Part shown: in pieces, positions 1-9,471 of the stretch
Position numbering within the stretch: the stretch's first letter is position 1
Layout: each line of letters begins with the position of its first letter
Source of the DNA: CAG-492 sp035388585
GTDB lineage: Bacteria; Bacillota; Clostridia; TANB77; CAG-508
NCBI GenBank assembly: GCA_035388585.1
Contig: DAOOQE010000011.1
Location: 1-39,574 of the forward strand
DNA length: 39,574 nucleotides
Reading direction: 5' to 3'
Made by a program: the position numbers and the translations under genes
Notes under the pieces: model-generated
Seen by the model: the letters and a program-made list of their open reading frames with translations, nothing else
Databases searched by the model: none
What the model was told of the DNA's origin: nothing

Positions 1-3000
1 GAATTAACAACACCTAGAAATTATTTAAATCCTTTAATGTACAACTATATTTCAGTATCATACAATACAGAAACACAAACAGAAACAAATACAGAAATAA
101 CAGGTAATTTTAGCACAGATATAACAACAGAAATTACATATTACTACAGTGTAAATAAATACCAAATAACAGGAGAAGTTGTTGGAGGAAATGGAACTTT
201 TGAACAAGACATAACAGAAACAGTTATATATGGAAACTCATCTACAAAAACAATAAAATTAATTCCAAATATAGATTATAGAGTTCAAAGTATAAGAATG
301 TATTCAGGTGCAGAAGTAGATGGTACATATGATGAAACAAATGGAACTTTAATAATAGACTTTAATGAAACAACAGAATATATTGTTAATTTACCAATGT
401 TTACTGATGTGAAAAATGATATACATTTAGTGGTTAAATTTGAGGAAATACCTATGATTGCACAAATAGTAGCTGTTCCAACAGGTTCAGAAACAATGCA
501 AAATCTAACAGGACAAACTATATTAAATAATCAATACAAAACACTCGCAGAAGCAATAGAAGATGCTAAATTAGCAAATACAAATGAAGGAATTGTTGAA
601 ATTATATTATTAGGAAATGTAAGAAACGAATCAATAACAATAGAAGACGGTAATAATGTCTCAATTGAATTAAATGGTTTCTCAATTAGAGTATTTGATG
701 ATTCGCCAGCATTTACAATTAATGATGCAGAATTAATTGTAAAAGATAAAAGTGCAATGCAAACTGGACAAGTAGTAAGTACAAAAACAGCTGCAATATG
801 GGTAACCCCAGTTGGAGAATTCACATTAGGAGAAGATAATAGTATAATAACACTTGGACCATATATTGAAGGATTAACATTTGGAGTATATAAAGAAATA
901 GACGCAGATATATATTCAGAAGGAATATTTAACTTTTATGACGGGAAAATTGTTGCACAAGTATCTATAAGCGGAATTGTAAATGATACACCGGCAATGT
1001 ATAGTCCAACAGTTACTTCAGGAACAGGAAATCAAATTGGTACATTAGCTGTTATTTCTGGTGTTGAAGCATTAATAGGGAAGAAAACATATACAACAAT
1101 AGAACAAGCAATTTTTGAAGCAAATACTATATATGGAGCGTTAGGAGAAGAAGTAGAAGTTGATCTTGTAGCTAATGCAAATGTTGAAGACGAACTTATT
1201 ATTCCAGAAGGAAGAAATATAATATTAGATTTAAATGGTAAACAACTTACAACACTGGTTGACAAATATGTTATAAGAAATAATGGAAATTTAAAAGTTA
1301 AAGATAGTAATACAGGTGAATATGATTTGGAATCATTCTATTTTTACTACGCATTTAATAAAGAAGACAAAAAACTAATTTCAAGTAATATAGATAATAA
1401 TACAGAATCAAAAGAAATAATAACTTTAGATTTAACACAAGAAACAGGACCAGTAGAAGTAAAAATTAACGCTGAAATATCAACTAGAACAATAGATTAT
1501 GGGTATGTTATGGTAAACGACGATAGACTAATGTCTTCTTGGTCAAGTACAAACAATAATTTAATTGCAATTAACGGAATAAAATCAGCTCAAGATTATA
1601 TAACAACACTTGAAGGCGGGAAAAAATATTTTATACATATTGGATATTATGTAGCTAATAGCTCAGCAGCAAAAGTTGGAGAAAATAAATTTACTATTAA
1701 CAGTATAAAAATAAATGATTTAGCAAAAAGTGTTGGATGTAGCTATTCTTATAATCTCACATCAGGTAAAATAACAAGTAGTAGAAGAAATACTGTATAT
1801 AATAATACAGGATCTACATTTGTATTAGAATCAGGTATAATTGAATGTAGTATATCAAACACAAGTTATTATTCATTGGAAAACAAAGGAACATATACTC
1901 AAAATGGAGGATATTTAAGAGGTTTAGGAACTACTGGAGGAATATATAATTACTTTGGTGCAAATGTAGAAATGAATAAAGGAAGAATAAATGGATACAA
2001 TTATGGAATTTATAATTATGGAAATACAATAATAAATGAAGGGACTATAACAGTATCACAATATTATTCTATTAGTAATCTTAACAATGGAAATCTTGTT
2101 GTTAATAATGGATCATTTAAAGGAATATGGAATGAGACTCCTAGTTTAACAATACCAGGAACTGTAATTAATAATGCTGATATTAATACAATAATGAATT
2201 ATAGAGGATATATTGTTGTTAATGGATTAAATAGAAAAAGAATAACTGATATTGGAGAAAATAGATATTCATATAATACAATTACAGAATTAAATAATGT
2301 TTCAATAAGAAAACTTTTTATAAGAGGAGATGCTTCAACAATTGTAAATATGAATGGTGGAGAAATTGTTAATAATGGTGAATGCGTATCAATTTATGAA
2401 GGTATTGTAAATTTAAATGGAGTTACAGTTACAAATACTGATAATTATGGACAAGCTATCTACTTACCAGGTACAGGTGTTTCAGAATTGAAAATTGAAA
2501 ACAGTACAATAAACTCAAATGCAATAGGAATTTCAAATCAAAGAAAGGTTACCTTAAAAAATTCTACAATTAATTTATCTGCTACTGGCACTATCGGAAT
2601 AAGAAATTCCGGAACATCTGAATCTCAAATTAACATATTAGATGGAACTGTAATAAATGTCACAGAAGCAACTGGAAGTGGAATATATGATGAAAATACA
2701 AATATAAATTCTGTTATTAATATAGGAACCAAAGATGGAACAGTATCAAATGAGTTCCCAAAAATCAATACAGTATATAGAGCAATATATTCACTTAATT
2801 CGGTTATAAATATGTATGATGGGGTATTAATAGGAAAAAAAGGTATTACAGTACAGGGACAATATAATGAATTTGATCAAGGATTAGAAGCAGTAAAAGA
2901 AATTAAAGTAGATGGACTTGAGTATATAACATTGGGAATACAAAATGAAACTATAGCAAAAATTTCTAAACAGTATGAAATTGTTGGAACAGAATATTTT

Positions 3001-6000
3001 AGCGAAGATCAAGATTATTATTATTTTAATAGCTTGAAAAAAGCAGTTGTATCATGTACTACAACAGCAACAGAAGAAACAGTGATAGAAATTGTAAAAG
3101 ATATTACAGATATTTCTGAGAAAATTATAATTCAAACAGGCCAAAACATTAAAATAAATACAAAAGGAAAAGAGTTAAGATTTGAAAATAAAAAAGCAAT
3201 TGAAAACAATGGAATTTTTAGTATAGAAAAAAACTATACATATAATGGAAATAATCAAACATTAAATAATGATAGAACATATTATTTTGAAAAGGAAGAC
3301 TCATATTTAAAATCAAATAATTCAAAGATAGATAATACAACATCAAACAGCTATTTGAAATTGGATTTAACAAATAAGCAACCAGATGAAATTATAAATA
3401 TATCTATTAATGCTACTGTTTCGAGTGAAAGTAACTATGATTTTGGATATGCAACAATTAAAAGTACTGATTCTATTCCAGCTTATTCGGATACAGCAGG
3501 TAGATTTATGTATATTGCAGGAAACGTGTCTGGTAATTATTCTACAAATTTAAATGGTGGCCAAATTTATTATTTGCATATTGGATATAGAAAAGATGGA
3601 AGTAATTCATTTGGAGAAGATTGCTTAATAATAAATTCAATTAAATATGATAATATAGATATAGAATATAATTATGAAGGAAATGTAAAATATAATAGTA
3701 CATTTATTGAAAACAATGGAATTGTAAATATTATATCTGGTAACTTTATAGGAAAAAGATCTGGTAGTACAAATATATATTACCAAAACTTCATTAATAA
3801 TGGAACATTAAATATTCTAGGTGGAAAAATATGTGGAAATGCATTTTCATATATAATTATTAATCGTGTAAATGCTAATCTGAATATTACTGGAGGAACC
3901 ATTGATTATCAAGGCAGGCAAAATTCTATGTGTATTTATAACGAAAGTTTAAATGATACTAATATTAGTAATTGTACAATTATTGGAGATTACATTTTAA
4001 GAAATGAGGCAGCAGGAAAAGTTAATATTGATAATGCTAAAATTACATGGATCCCACAATATAATCATAGTATTCGTAATCAATCAACAGGAATAATTAA
4101 TATAAAGAATAGTGAATTTTTTCAATCTGGTAGCGGGTATGGATGTAATTATATTTATAACAATTCTTCAGGAACAATAAATATAGAAGCTAGTACATTA
4201 AATATGGGGGCATCTATAGATATAACAAATAATAATGTAAATGGAACAATAAACATTAAAGATAGCACTTTGAATTCCAATTATTCTTACAGTACATCAA
4301 GTGGGGCATGTATAGTGTCATATGGTAAAATTAATATAGATAATTCTACTATAAATAAAAACGGTTTTAGTGCAGGAGCAATAGTTCAATATAGTACCTC
4401 TGTTACAACAATGATAAGTGGTGTAATAAATGCTACAGGTTCAATTGGAATTAATGTACAATCAGGTACAGTTGTAATTGGAGAAAAAGGTGGAATACCA
4501 AGTAAAACGATACCAATAATTAATAGTAATACTAACGGATTGTATGTATCAACAACAGGTATTGCAAAGTTTTATGATGGTTTAATAAAAGGACAGATTA
4601 CAAAATCTATAATAGGAACTATATCAGAAATCGAAGAAACATATGAAATTATAAAAACAAATGATGGAACAATTGAATCTGCATTTTTAGATAAAGAGCC
4701 AATGGCAAAACTTGTTTCATCAAATCAAGATTTTGATTCGATTCAAGAAGCTATTGATGCAGCTGCAGAAAATACTCAAGAAACAATTCAAATAACTAGA
4801 AATATTATTTTAACAACAGTTTCTCCAAGTGTAAATATACCATCAAATAAAAACATTGTATTAGATTTAAAAGGCTATGAAATAAAAACAAGTAATTTAG
4901 ATACTTTTGTAAATGAAGGAATTTTTGAAATAATTAGTACTGAACGAATTGAAAACTCAGTAATAGTTGCAGCAGCTGGTGTAGGATTAATAAGAAATTA
5001 TACAGAAAATATTATTTATAATAAACCAAATTCTGAATTTATTTTGAGAAGTGGTAATCTGGAAATGAATGGTACTGGTGGCTCGGGATTTAAATCAATA
5101 ATAAGAAATGGTGGAGATGTGTATATAGAAGGTGGAAAAATTACTACTACTTCAACAGGTATAAATTGTATTTGGAATGATGATGACAATAGTAATGTAT
5201 ATATTAATAATGGATTAATAAATCATACAAATGGAAATACAGCAGGTGTAAGAAGAGGAAATGTATATATGACTGGTGGAAGTATTAATTTGCCAGGAAG
5301 TGGTTCATTAGGAATAGATACAACTGGTATAGTTAAAATGACAGGTGGAAATATAGTTGGTTCAGTATATGGTGTTGTATTATTAGCTTCAAATAAGACT
5401 GGAATAGAATTTTTAGGAGGCACAATTCAAGGCGGACAAGCAATTAGAAATAATAATACAAATTCAATTACTATAAGTAACAAATTAATAGGAAACGGCA
5501 CAGTAATTCAAAATGTTTCATCAGGAACAGTTAATTTTACAGGAAATGCAGATCTAAATGGGTATATTGAAAATTCATCAACAGGTAAAATTAATTTTTT
5601 AGAAAATACTAAAATGATAGGTTATATATACAATTATTCAACAGGAGAAATTACGGTAGATGGGGCAAATGTAAGTGTAAAAGCAACAAATCAATATTGG
5701 ACAGTAATTACCAATTATTCTACTGGTACTGTTAATGTTAAAAGAGGAACATTAGAAGCAAATGTCCCATCAAGTTATCCAACAATAAATAATAATTCAA
5801 CTGGAACCATTAATATAGGTATAAAAGATGGAATTGTTGAACAAGACACATTATTTATAAAAAATAGTAATTATCAAACAATAAGAAATCAAACTGGTAC
5901 AGTAAATTATTATGATGGTGTTCTTGTTGGATATCCAATTTTGATAGGTCAGTTTAATGAATTAGAAACTGGGTATAGTATAAAGACAACAAACCCAGAA

Positions 6001-7875
6001 ACATTTACAGAAACAACAGAATTAGTGGTTAGTTCTGAAGTTGCATCAATAACGATTGGAGAAACTACTACATTATATGATACACTGCAACAAGCAGTTG
6101 ATTCATGTATAGATAATGAACAAACAACGATAAAACTTTTGAAACTAGTAAGCATAACACCAAATAGTATAGTGACAATTCCAGAGAATAAAAATATAAA
6201 ACTAGATATAAATGGACAAATACTTAGATGTTTTTCACAGGAAAACAATATTATAAATAATGGAACATTAGAAATAATGGATTCACTAGAAATAAATGGT
6301 ACTGGTAAAATAAGTGGATATGGAATTGTAAATATTAAAAATACAAAAAACTTATTGATCAGTTCAGGTAAAATTGTGGGGATTACATCTGGAACAAAAA
6401 GAACAATTGAAAATATTGGTATAGGCAATTTCGAAATGGCTGGTGGAAAAATAATTACAGTAAGTAATTTTTATGGATGTGGTGCAAATGCAATATATAG
6501 CACTAGTTCCGGAAAAATGAATTTAAAAGGTGGAGTAATAGAACAGTATAATGACGGTTCTGGTTATACTGGATCAGTAATTTATTTAAATAACCAATCT
6601 ACAGAGAATACATTACTTTTTGATGGAACAGAAATTAAAGGTAATGGTAATGGAAGCAATACATCAATACGTAATGAAGGAAAAACTAAAATACAGGTAT
6701 TATCAGGTATAATATCAGCTGGGCATGTTGGAATAGAAAGTAATTATATAATAGATTTTACCGGAGGAGAAATTAAAACAGTAAATAATATAGCAATTTA
6801 TTGTTTTGGTAAAAATTCGAGATTGTATATGAGTGGAACAGCTAAAATAGATGTACCAGGTGAAGGAATACTAAATCAGGGACAGGCAATAATTGATGGT
6901 GTTAATATAAGGACAGGATCTCGCTGTATAAGAGCTGGATTAAATAATTCAGACAAAGCTACAACAATAATCACTAATTCGGTTTTAACCTCTACTTCAA
7001 GTTCAGATGCAATAAACAATTATTATTTAAGTGAAATAAATATTAATTCTAGTATAATAAAAAGTAATTCAGGCATTGGTATTAACAATCAAGGAACTAA
7101 CTCAACAATCAATTTAGGTATAAAAGATTATCCAGTAAGCATTACTAACCCTGAAATAACAGGTGGGACATATGGTGTGAGTAACTCTGGGACATTTAAT
7201 TTCTATGATGGAATTATAAAAGGAGGAACAAAGGCAATTAATGGGCTTGTGCAAAATAAACCAGAATTATATTCTGTTCAAACAATGGATAGTGAAAAAA
7301 CAGCAATTTTATCAATACAAGGTACTTTTTCACAGGTTGCAAAAGTAAATGGTATATATTTTGATAGTCTTCAACAAGCATTAAATGCTACAACAACTGG
7401 AACTATCACTATAGAAAAAGATACAATTTTAACAGAACCAATGATAATAGCTGCTGGTAAAAATATTACATTAGATTTAAATGCACATATATTAAGAAGC
7501 GCTTTGCAAGGTGGACTAATAATTAATAATGGAACTCTAAACATAATAGATAGCCAAGAAGATGGAACTTCAACAGTTGAATTCTCATTAATTGAGAACC
7601 TTGCTGATATAGGAATACAAAATAATAATGTATTAACATTAGGAACTGATGATACAAATGTATACACAAATGCTCCAAGAATAATAGGAGCAACATATGG
7701 TATAGTATCACAAGAGGGCACAACATTTAATTTTTATGATGGTATTATTAAAGGTGCAACAGAAGCAATACAAGGAATAATTACACAAATAACAACCCAA
7801 AGTGGTTATAGTGTAAAAGAAAACCAGGAAATCATAAATGAAATAACATATTTAAATAAATATTTGGGAATTTAA
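1..7875 (+). CDS. Giant modular surface/adhesin-like protein, 5'-truncated by the window edge
   Basis: The frame is open from base 1, so the true start lies upstream; 2624 residues are visible. At least six modules are seen, starting near residues 178, 364, 1007, 1577, 2024 and 2452. Each opens with a 'sl.eAi' helix, then a stretch like 'IPEGRNIILDLNGKQL', then long runs of short G/N/T-rich strands (pattern 'GTVNI..G.I'), and closes with an 'FYDGIIKG'-type motif. This is the pattern of right-handed parallel beta-helix (pectate-lyase-like) surface proteins of gut Firmicutes. Modules 2 and 3 carry an extra ~120-residue domain near residues 447-574 and 1094-1214, with shared 'GGKKYFIHIGYY' / 'GGQIYYLHIGYR' motifs. 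The first ~130 residues look like an Ig/InlB-B-type repeat region. No LPXTG motif, membrane anchor or SLH domain follows the last module; the protein ends in KYLGI. Adhesion to a host or glycan surface is inferred from family resemblance only. Confidence 0.8.
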   Translation, partial: ELTTPRNYLNPLMYNYISVSYNTETQTETNTEITGNFSTDITTEITYYYSVNKYQITGEVVGGNGTFEQDITETVIYGNSSTKTIKLIPNIDYRVQSIRMYSGAEVDGTYDETNGTLIIDFNETTEYIVNLPMFTDVKNDIHLVVKFEEIPMIAQIVAVPTGSETMQNLTGQTILNNQYKTLAEAIEDAKLANTNEGIVEIILLGNVRNESITIEDGNNVSIELNGFSIRVFDDSPAFTINDAELIVKDKSAMQTGQVVSTKTAAIWVTPVGEFTLGEDNSIITLGPYIEGLTFGVYKEIDADIYSEGIFNFYDGKIVAQVSISGIVNDTPAMYSPTVTSGTGNQIGTLAVISGVEALIGKKTYTTIEQAIFEANTIYGALGEEVEVDLVANANVEDELIIPEGRNIILDLNGKQLTTLVDKYVIRNNGNLKVKDSNTGEYDLESFYFYYAFNKEDKKLISSNIDNNTESKEIITLDLTQETGPVEVKINAEISTRTIDYGYVMVNDDRLMSSWSSTNNNLIAINGIKSAQDYITTLEGGKKYFIHIGYYVANSSAAKVGENKFTINSIKINDLAKSVGCSYSYNLTSGKITSSRRNTVYNNTGSTFVLESGIIECSISNTSYYSLENKGTYTQNGGYLRGLGTTGGIYNYFGANVEMNKGRINGYNYGIYNYGNTIINEGTITVSQYYSISNLNNGNLVVNNGSFKGIWNETPSLTIPGTVINNADINTIMNYRGYIVVNGLNRKRITDIGENRYSYNTITELNNVSIRKLFIRGDASTIVNMNGGEIVNNGECVSIYEGIVNLNGVTVTNTDNYGQAIYLPGTGVSELKIENSTINSNAIGISNQRKVTLKNSTINLSATGTIGIRNSGTSESQINILDGTVINVTEATGSGIYDENTNINSVINIGTKDGTVSNEFPKINTVYRAIYSLNSVINMYDGVLIGKKGITVQGQYNEFDQGLEAVKEIKVDGLEYITLGIQNETIAKISKQYEIVGTEYFSEDQDYYYFNSLKKAVVSCTTTATEETVIEIVKDITDISEKIIIQTGQNIKINTKGKELRFENKKAIENNGIFSIEKNYTYNGNNQTLNNDRTYYFEKEDSYLKSNNSKIDNTTSNSYLKLDLTNKQPDEIINISINATVSSESNYDFGYATIKSTDSIPAYSDTAGRFMYIAGNVSGNYSTNLNGGQIYYLHIGYRKDGSNSFGEDCLIINSIKYDNIDIEYNYEGNVKYNSTFIENNGIVNIISGNFIGKRSGSTNIYYQNFINNGTLNILGGKICGNAFSYIIINRVNANLNITGGTIDYQGRQNSMCIYNESLNDTNISNCTIIGDYILRNEAAGKVNIDNAKITWIPQYNHSIRNQSTGIINIKNSEFFQSGSGYGCNYIYNNSSGTINIEASTLNMGASIDITNNNVNGTINIKDSTLNSNYSYSTSSGACIVSYGKINIDNSTINKNGFSAGAIVQYSTSVTTMISGVINATGSIGINVQSGTVVIGEKGGIPSKTIPIINSNTNGLYVSTTGIAKFYDGLIKGQITKSIIGTISEIEETYEIIKTNDGTIESAFLDKEPMAKLVSSNQDFDSIQEAIDAAAENTQETIQITRNIILTTVSPSVNIPSNKNIVLDLKGYEIKTSNLDTFVNEGIFEIISTERIENSVIVAAAGVGLIRNYTENIIYNKPNSEFILRSGNLEMNGTGGSGFKSIIRNGGDVYIEGGKITTTSTGINCIWNDDDNSNVYINNGLINHTNGNTAGVRRGNVYMTGGSINLPGSGSLGIDTTGIVKMTGGNIVGSVYGVVLLASNKTGIEFLGGTIQGGQAIRNNNTNSITISNKLIGNGTVIQNVSSGTVNFTGNADLNGYIENSSTGKINFLENTKMIGYIYNYSTGEITVDGANVSVKATNQYWTVITNYSTGTVNVKRGTLEANVPSSYPTINNNSTGTINIGIKDGIVEQDTLFIKNSNYQTIRNQTGTVNYYDGVLVGYPILIGQFNELETGYSIKTTNPETFTETTELVVSSEVASITIGETTTLYDTLQQAVDSCIDNEQTTIKLLKLVSITPNSIVTIPENKNIKLDINGQILRCFSQENNIINNGTLEIMDSLEINGTGKISGYGIVNIKNTKNLLISSGKIVGITSGTKRTIENIGIGNFEMAGGKIITVSNFYGCGANAIYSTSSGKMNLKGGVIEQYNDGSGYTGSVIYLNNQSTENTLLFDGTEIKGNGNGSNTSIRNEGKTKIQVLSGIISAGHVGIESNYIIDFTGGEIKTVNNIAIYCFGKNSRLYMSGTAKIDVPGEGILNQGQAIIDGVNIRTGSRCIRAGLNNSDKATTIITNSVLTSTSSSDAINNYYLSEININSSIIKSNSGIGINNQGTNSTINLGIKDYPVSITNPEITGGTYGVSNSGTFNFYDGIIKGGTKAINGLVQNKPELYSVQTMDSEKTAILSIQGTFSQVAKVNGIYFDSLQQALNATTTGTITIEKDTILTEPMIIAAGKNITLDLNAHILRSALQGGLIINNGTLNIIDSQEDGTSTVEFSLIENLADIGIQNNNVLTLGTDDTNVYTNAPRIIGATYGIVSQEGTTFNFYDGIIKGATEAIQGIITQITTQSGYSVKENQEIINEITYLNKYLGI

Positions 7876-8050
7876 TATTTTAAATCTAAATTTGGGAACT
7901 TAATAATTTAAATCTAAATTTAAGAATTTAATAATTTAAATATAAATCTGAGATGTTAATAATTTAAATCTAAATTTAATAATTTAAATATAAATTTAAG
8001 AATTTAATAATTTAAATTTAAATCTGAGATGTTAATAATTTAAATCTCAA
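7863..8050. repeat. 28-bp tandem repeat, seven units, starting inside the adhesin stop region
   Basis: Units start at 7863, 7891, 7919, 7947, 7975 (8 bp shorter), 7995 and 8023. Each resembles TTTGGGAATTTAAT followed by an AATTTAAATCTAAA-like half. The first unit contains the adhesin's last codons and its TAA stop at 7873. Units alternate between TTTRRGAAYTTAAT and TCTGAGATGTTAAT versions, which suggests later duplication of pairs. Confidence 0.9.
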
Positions 8051-8237
8051 AATATATATTATTAACTATAGTGTTTTTGAAAACAAAATTTTAAAAAACA
8101 GCTAAGCTTAAAAAACTAAAACAAGATAATATAAAAAACAGAAAATTCACATGTTATTTTAAAAGATAATATGTAAAAGAACAACTTATTTTGTACTAAT
8201 ATGACTCTTCTTTTTTAAAAAATATAATATATAAACT

Positions 8238-8286
8238 AACAATTAACTTTGTATTCATAATTGAATATAAAGTTGATTGTTTTTTA
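8238..8286 (+). terminator. Rho-independent terminator downstream of the adhesin gene
   Basis: A 19-bp stem (8238-8256 with 8263-8281, two G-U pairs) with a 6-nt loop is followed by a T-run. It lies ~360 nt after the adhesin stop, beyond the repeat tract. The spacer 8051-8237 between them shows no gene. Confidence 0.75.
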
Positions 8287-8391
8287 ATATATTAACATAT
8301 GATTTTTTGAAAAATGTAAATTAATTATTTAATAAGATTGAGTGAAAAGTAAGAGTAACTATGTAAGGAATTTAAATTAGAAAATGTAATT

Positions 8392-8483
8392 CAATTTTAC
8401 TATTTACAGTTATTGATTTACAAAAAATTAAATGTGGCAATTTTACGATTTATAGTTATTAATTTACATAAAATTAAATGTTG
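8392..8483. repeat. 46-bp direct duplication upstream of a strong promoter
   Basis: Two adjacent imperfect copies (8392-8437, 8438-8483) both begin CAATTTTAC and carry ATTTA.AGTTATT.ATTTACA. The -35 element of the promoter at 8481 sits at the end of the second copy, where the first copy reads TGTGGCAA instead of TGTTGACAA. The copies could be paired binding sites for a regulator, or another instance of the tandem duplications common in this window. Confidence 0.75.
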
Positions 8484-8509
8484 ACAATTAAATCATACTA
8501 TAATATAAT
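8481..8509 (+). promoter_or_regulatory. Near-consensus sigma-A promoter for the coupling-protein operon
   Basis: TTGACA (8481-8486) and TATAAT (8504-8509) are both perfect consensus with a 17-bp spacer. The transcript should begin near 8516 and precede the 8575 gene by ~60 nt. This is the strongest-looking promoter in the window. Confidence 0.85.
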
Positions 8510-8574
8510 ATTGTTCAATAAGATACTTAAGATAAACTATGAAAAAAGTTCATAGGAAGGGGGCGGAATGGTGT

Positions 8575-9108
8575 ATGGAAAACATACAAGGAAAACATTT
8601 TAGTATAACAGATCCGAAAAATGTAAAAACTGTAATATACGAAATTAATAAAACAGAAAAAGAATTTTTAGCAACTTCACCTAAATTTACAATAGAAAGA
8701 TTAGATTTTGCAGAAGAAATAAGAGGTGAAAATACTAAAAAGACTTTTTTCGTTGACCAACCTAAAAAAGAGGGAAACCAGCTAGTTATTCTATCTTTCG
8801 CAAAAGAAAAAGTAGTTGTAAATATGGGAATATTGCAAGAGGATAGAGTAAAAATAACAAAAAAACCATTACCAGTTAAATTCGACACATTATATTCAGA
8901 AACAGAAAATACATATAAAGAATTTAAATATACACCAAACCTAAAAAGGCCAATATCAATAATAGATCCAGAAACTACAGAAGAAATAAAACCAACATTA
9001 TATTTTGATAGAGAAACAAATGAAGTAAAAGGAAAATGTAAAATAAAACCATATAAATCATATTTTACATTTGAGATAAGAGATAATGAAAATTTAGGAG
9101 GTAGATAA
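8575..9108 (+). CDS. Unrecognised 177-residue protein, first gene of the coupling-protein operon
   Basis: I do not recognise the family. The start is placed at ATG 8575, because AGGAAGGGGG lies ~12 nt upstream while the in-frame ATG at 8539 has no Shine-Dalgarno site. The protein begins MENIQGKHFSITDPKNV, has no signal peptide or membrane segment, is charged, and looks mainly beta-stranded (for example 'KKPLPVKFDTLYSE', 'KPTLYFDRETNEVKGK'). It is the first gene after a consensus promoter and ends 1 nt before the next gene, so the two are probably co-translated. A role tied to the downstream VirD4/TraG-type protein is inferred from context alone. Confidence 0.75.
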   Translation: MENIQGKHFSITDPKNVKTVIYEINKTEKEFLATSPKFTIERLDFAEEIRGENTKKTFFVDQPKKEGNQLVILSFAKEKVVVNMGILQEDRVKITKKPLPVKFDTLYSETENTYKEFKYTPNLKRPISIIDPETTEEIKPTLYFDRETNEVKGKCKIKPYKSYFTFEIRDNENLGGR

Positions 9109-9109
9109 G

Positions 9110-9415
9110 ATGAGTAATCCAAATGGAAGTTCATCAGTACAAGATTTAAGAATATGTATGTTTTTTACTGAAATAGACGAAAAAGGAAATCTAGAAGTAA
9201 AAGAAACAACAGTAAAAATCTTTAGTCCAAACACAGAAGAATTTATGCAAATACCTGTAAAAACACATGTAGTCGGGGAAAATAATAAAAGAACATCAAC
9301 TAATGGAGATGTTTATGAAAAAAGGAAAAATAAAATTGTTATAACTAAATCAAAATCTAATAATTCAAAAAGCAATATAGATAAAGAAAAATTAGAGGAT
9401 AAAAAAAGAGCATAG
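9110..9415 (+). CDS. Unrecognised 101-residue protein, second gene of the coupling-protein operon
   Basis: ATG 9110 follows the previous stop by one base, with AGGAGG within the end of the upstream gene, so the pair is tightly coupled. The N-terminal ~65 residues look folded and beta-rich ('DLRICMFFTEIDEKGNLE', 'TTVKIFSPNTEEFMQIPV'). The last ~35 are a disordered Lys/Ser/Asn tail ending in KLEDKKRA. No membrane segment or known motif is seen. It lies 56 nt upstream of the coupling-protein gene and is probably in the same transcript. Function unknown. Confidence 0.75.
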   Translation: MSNPNGSSSVQDLRICMFFTEIDEKGNLEVKETTVKIFSPNTEEFMQIPVKTHVVGENNKRTSTNGDVYEKRKNKIVITKSKSNNSKSNIDKEKLEDKKRA

Positions 9416-9471
9416 TGATATATTAGTTAAAGTATAATTACATAAACTAACCAAAGAGAAGGAGTAAACTT

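Noticed and set aside
5949..6428. 159-codon open frame on the minus strand, and other long frames opposite the adhesin
   Set aside because: They lie wholly antisense to the repeat-rich adhesin, lack ribosome sites, and their hydrophobic, biased composition mirrors the Asn/Thr-rich gene on the other strand.
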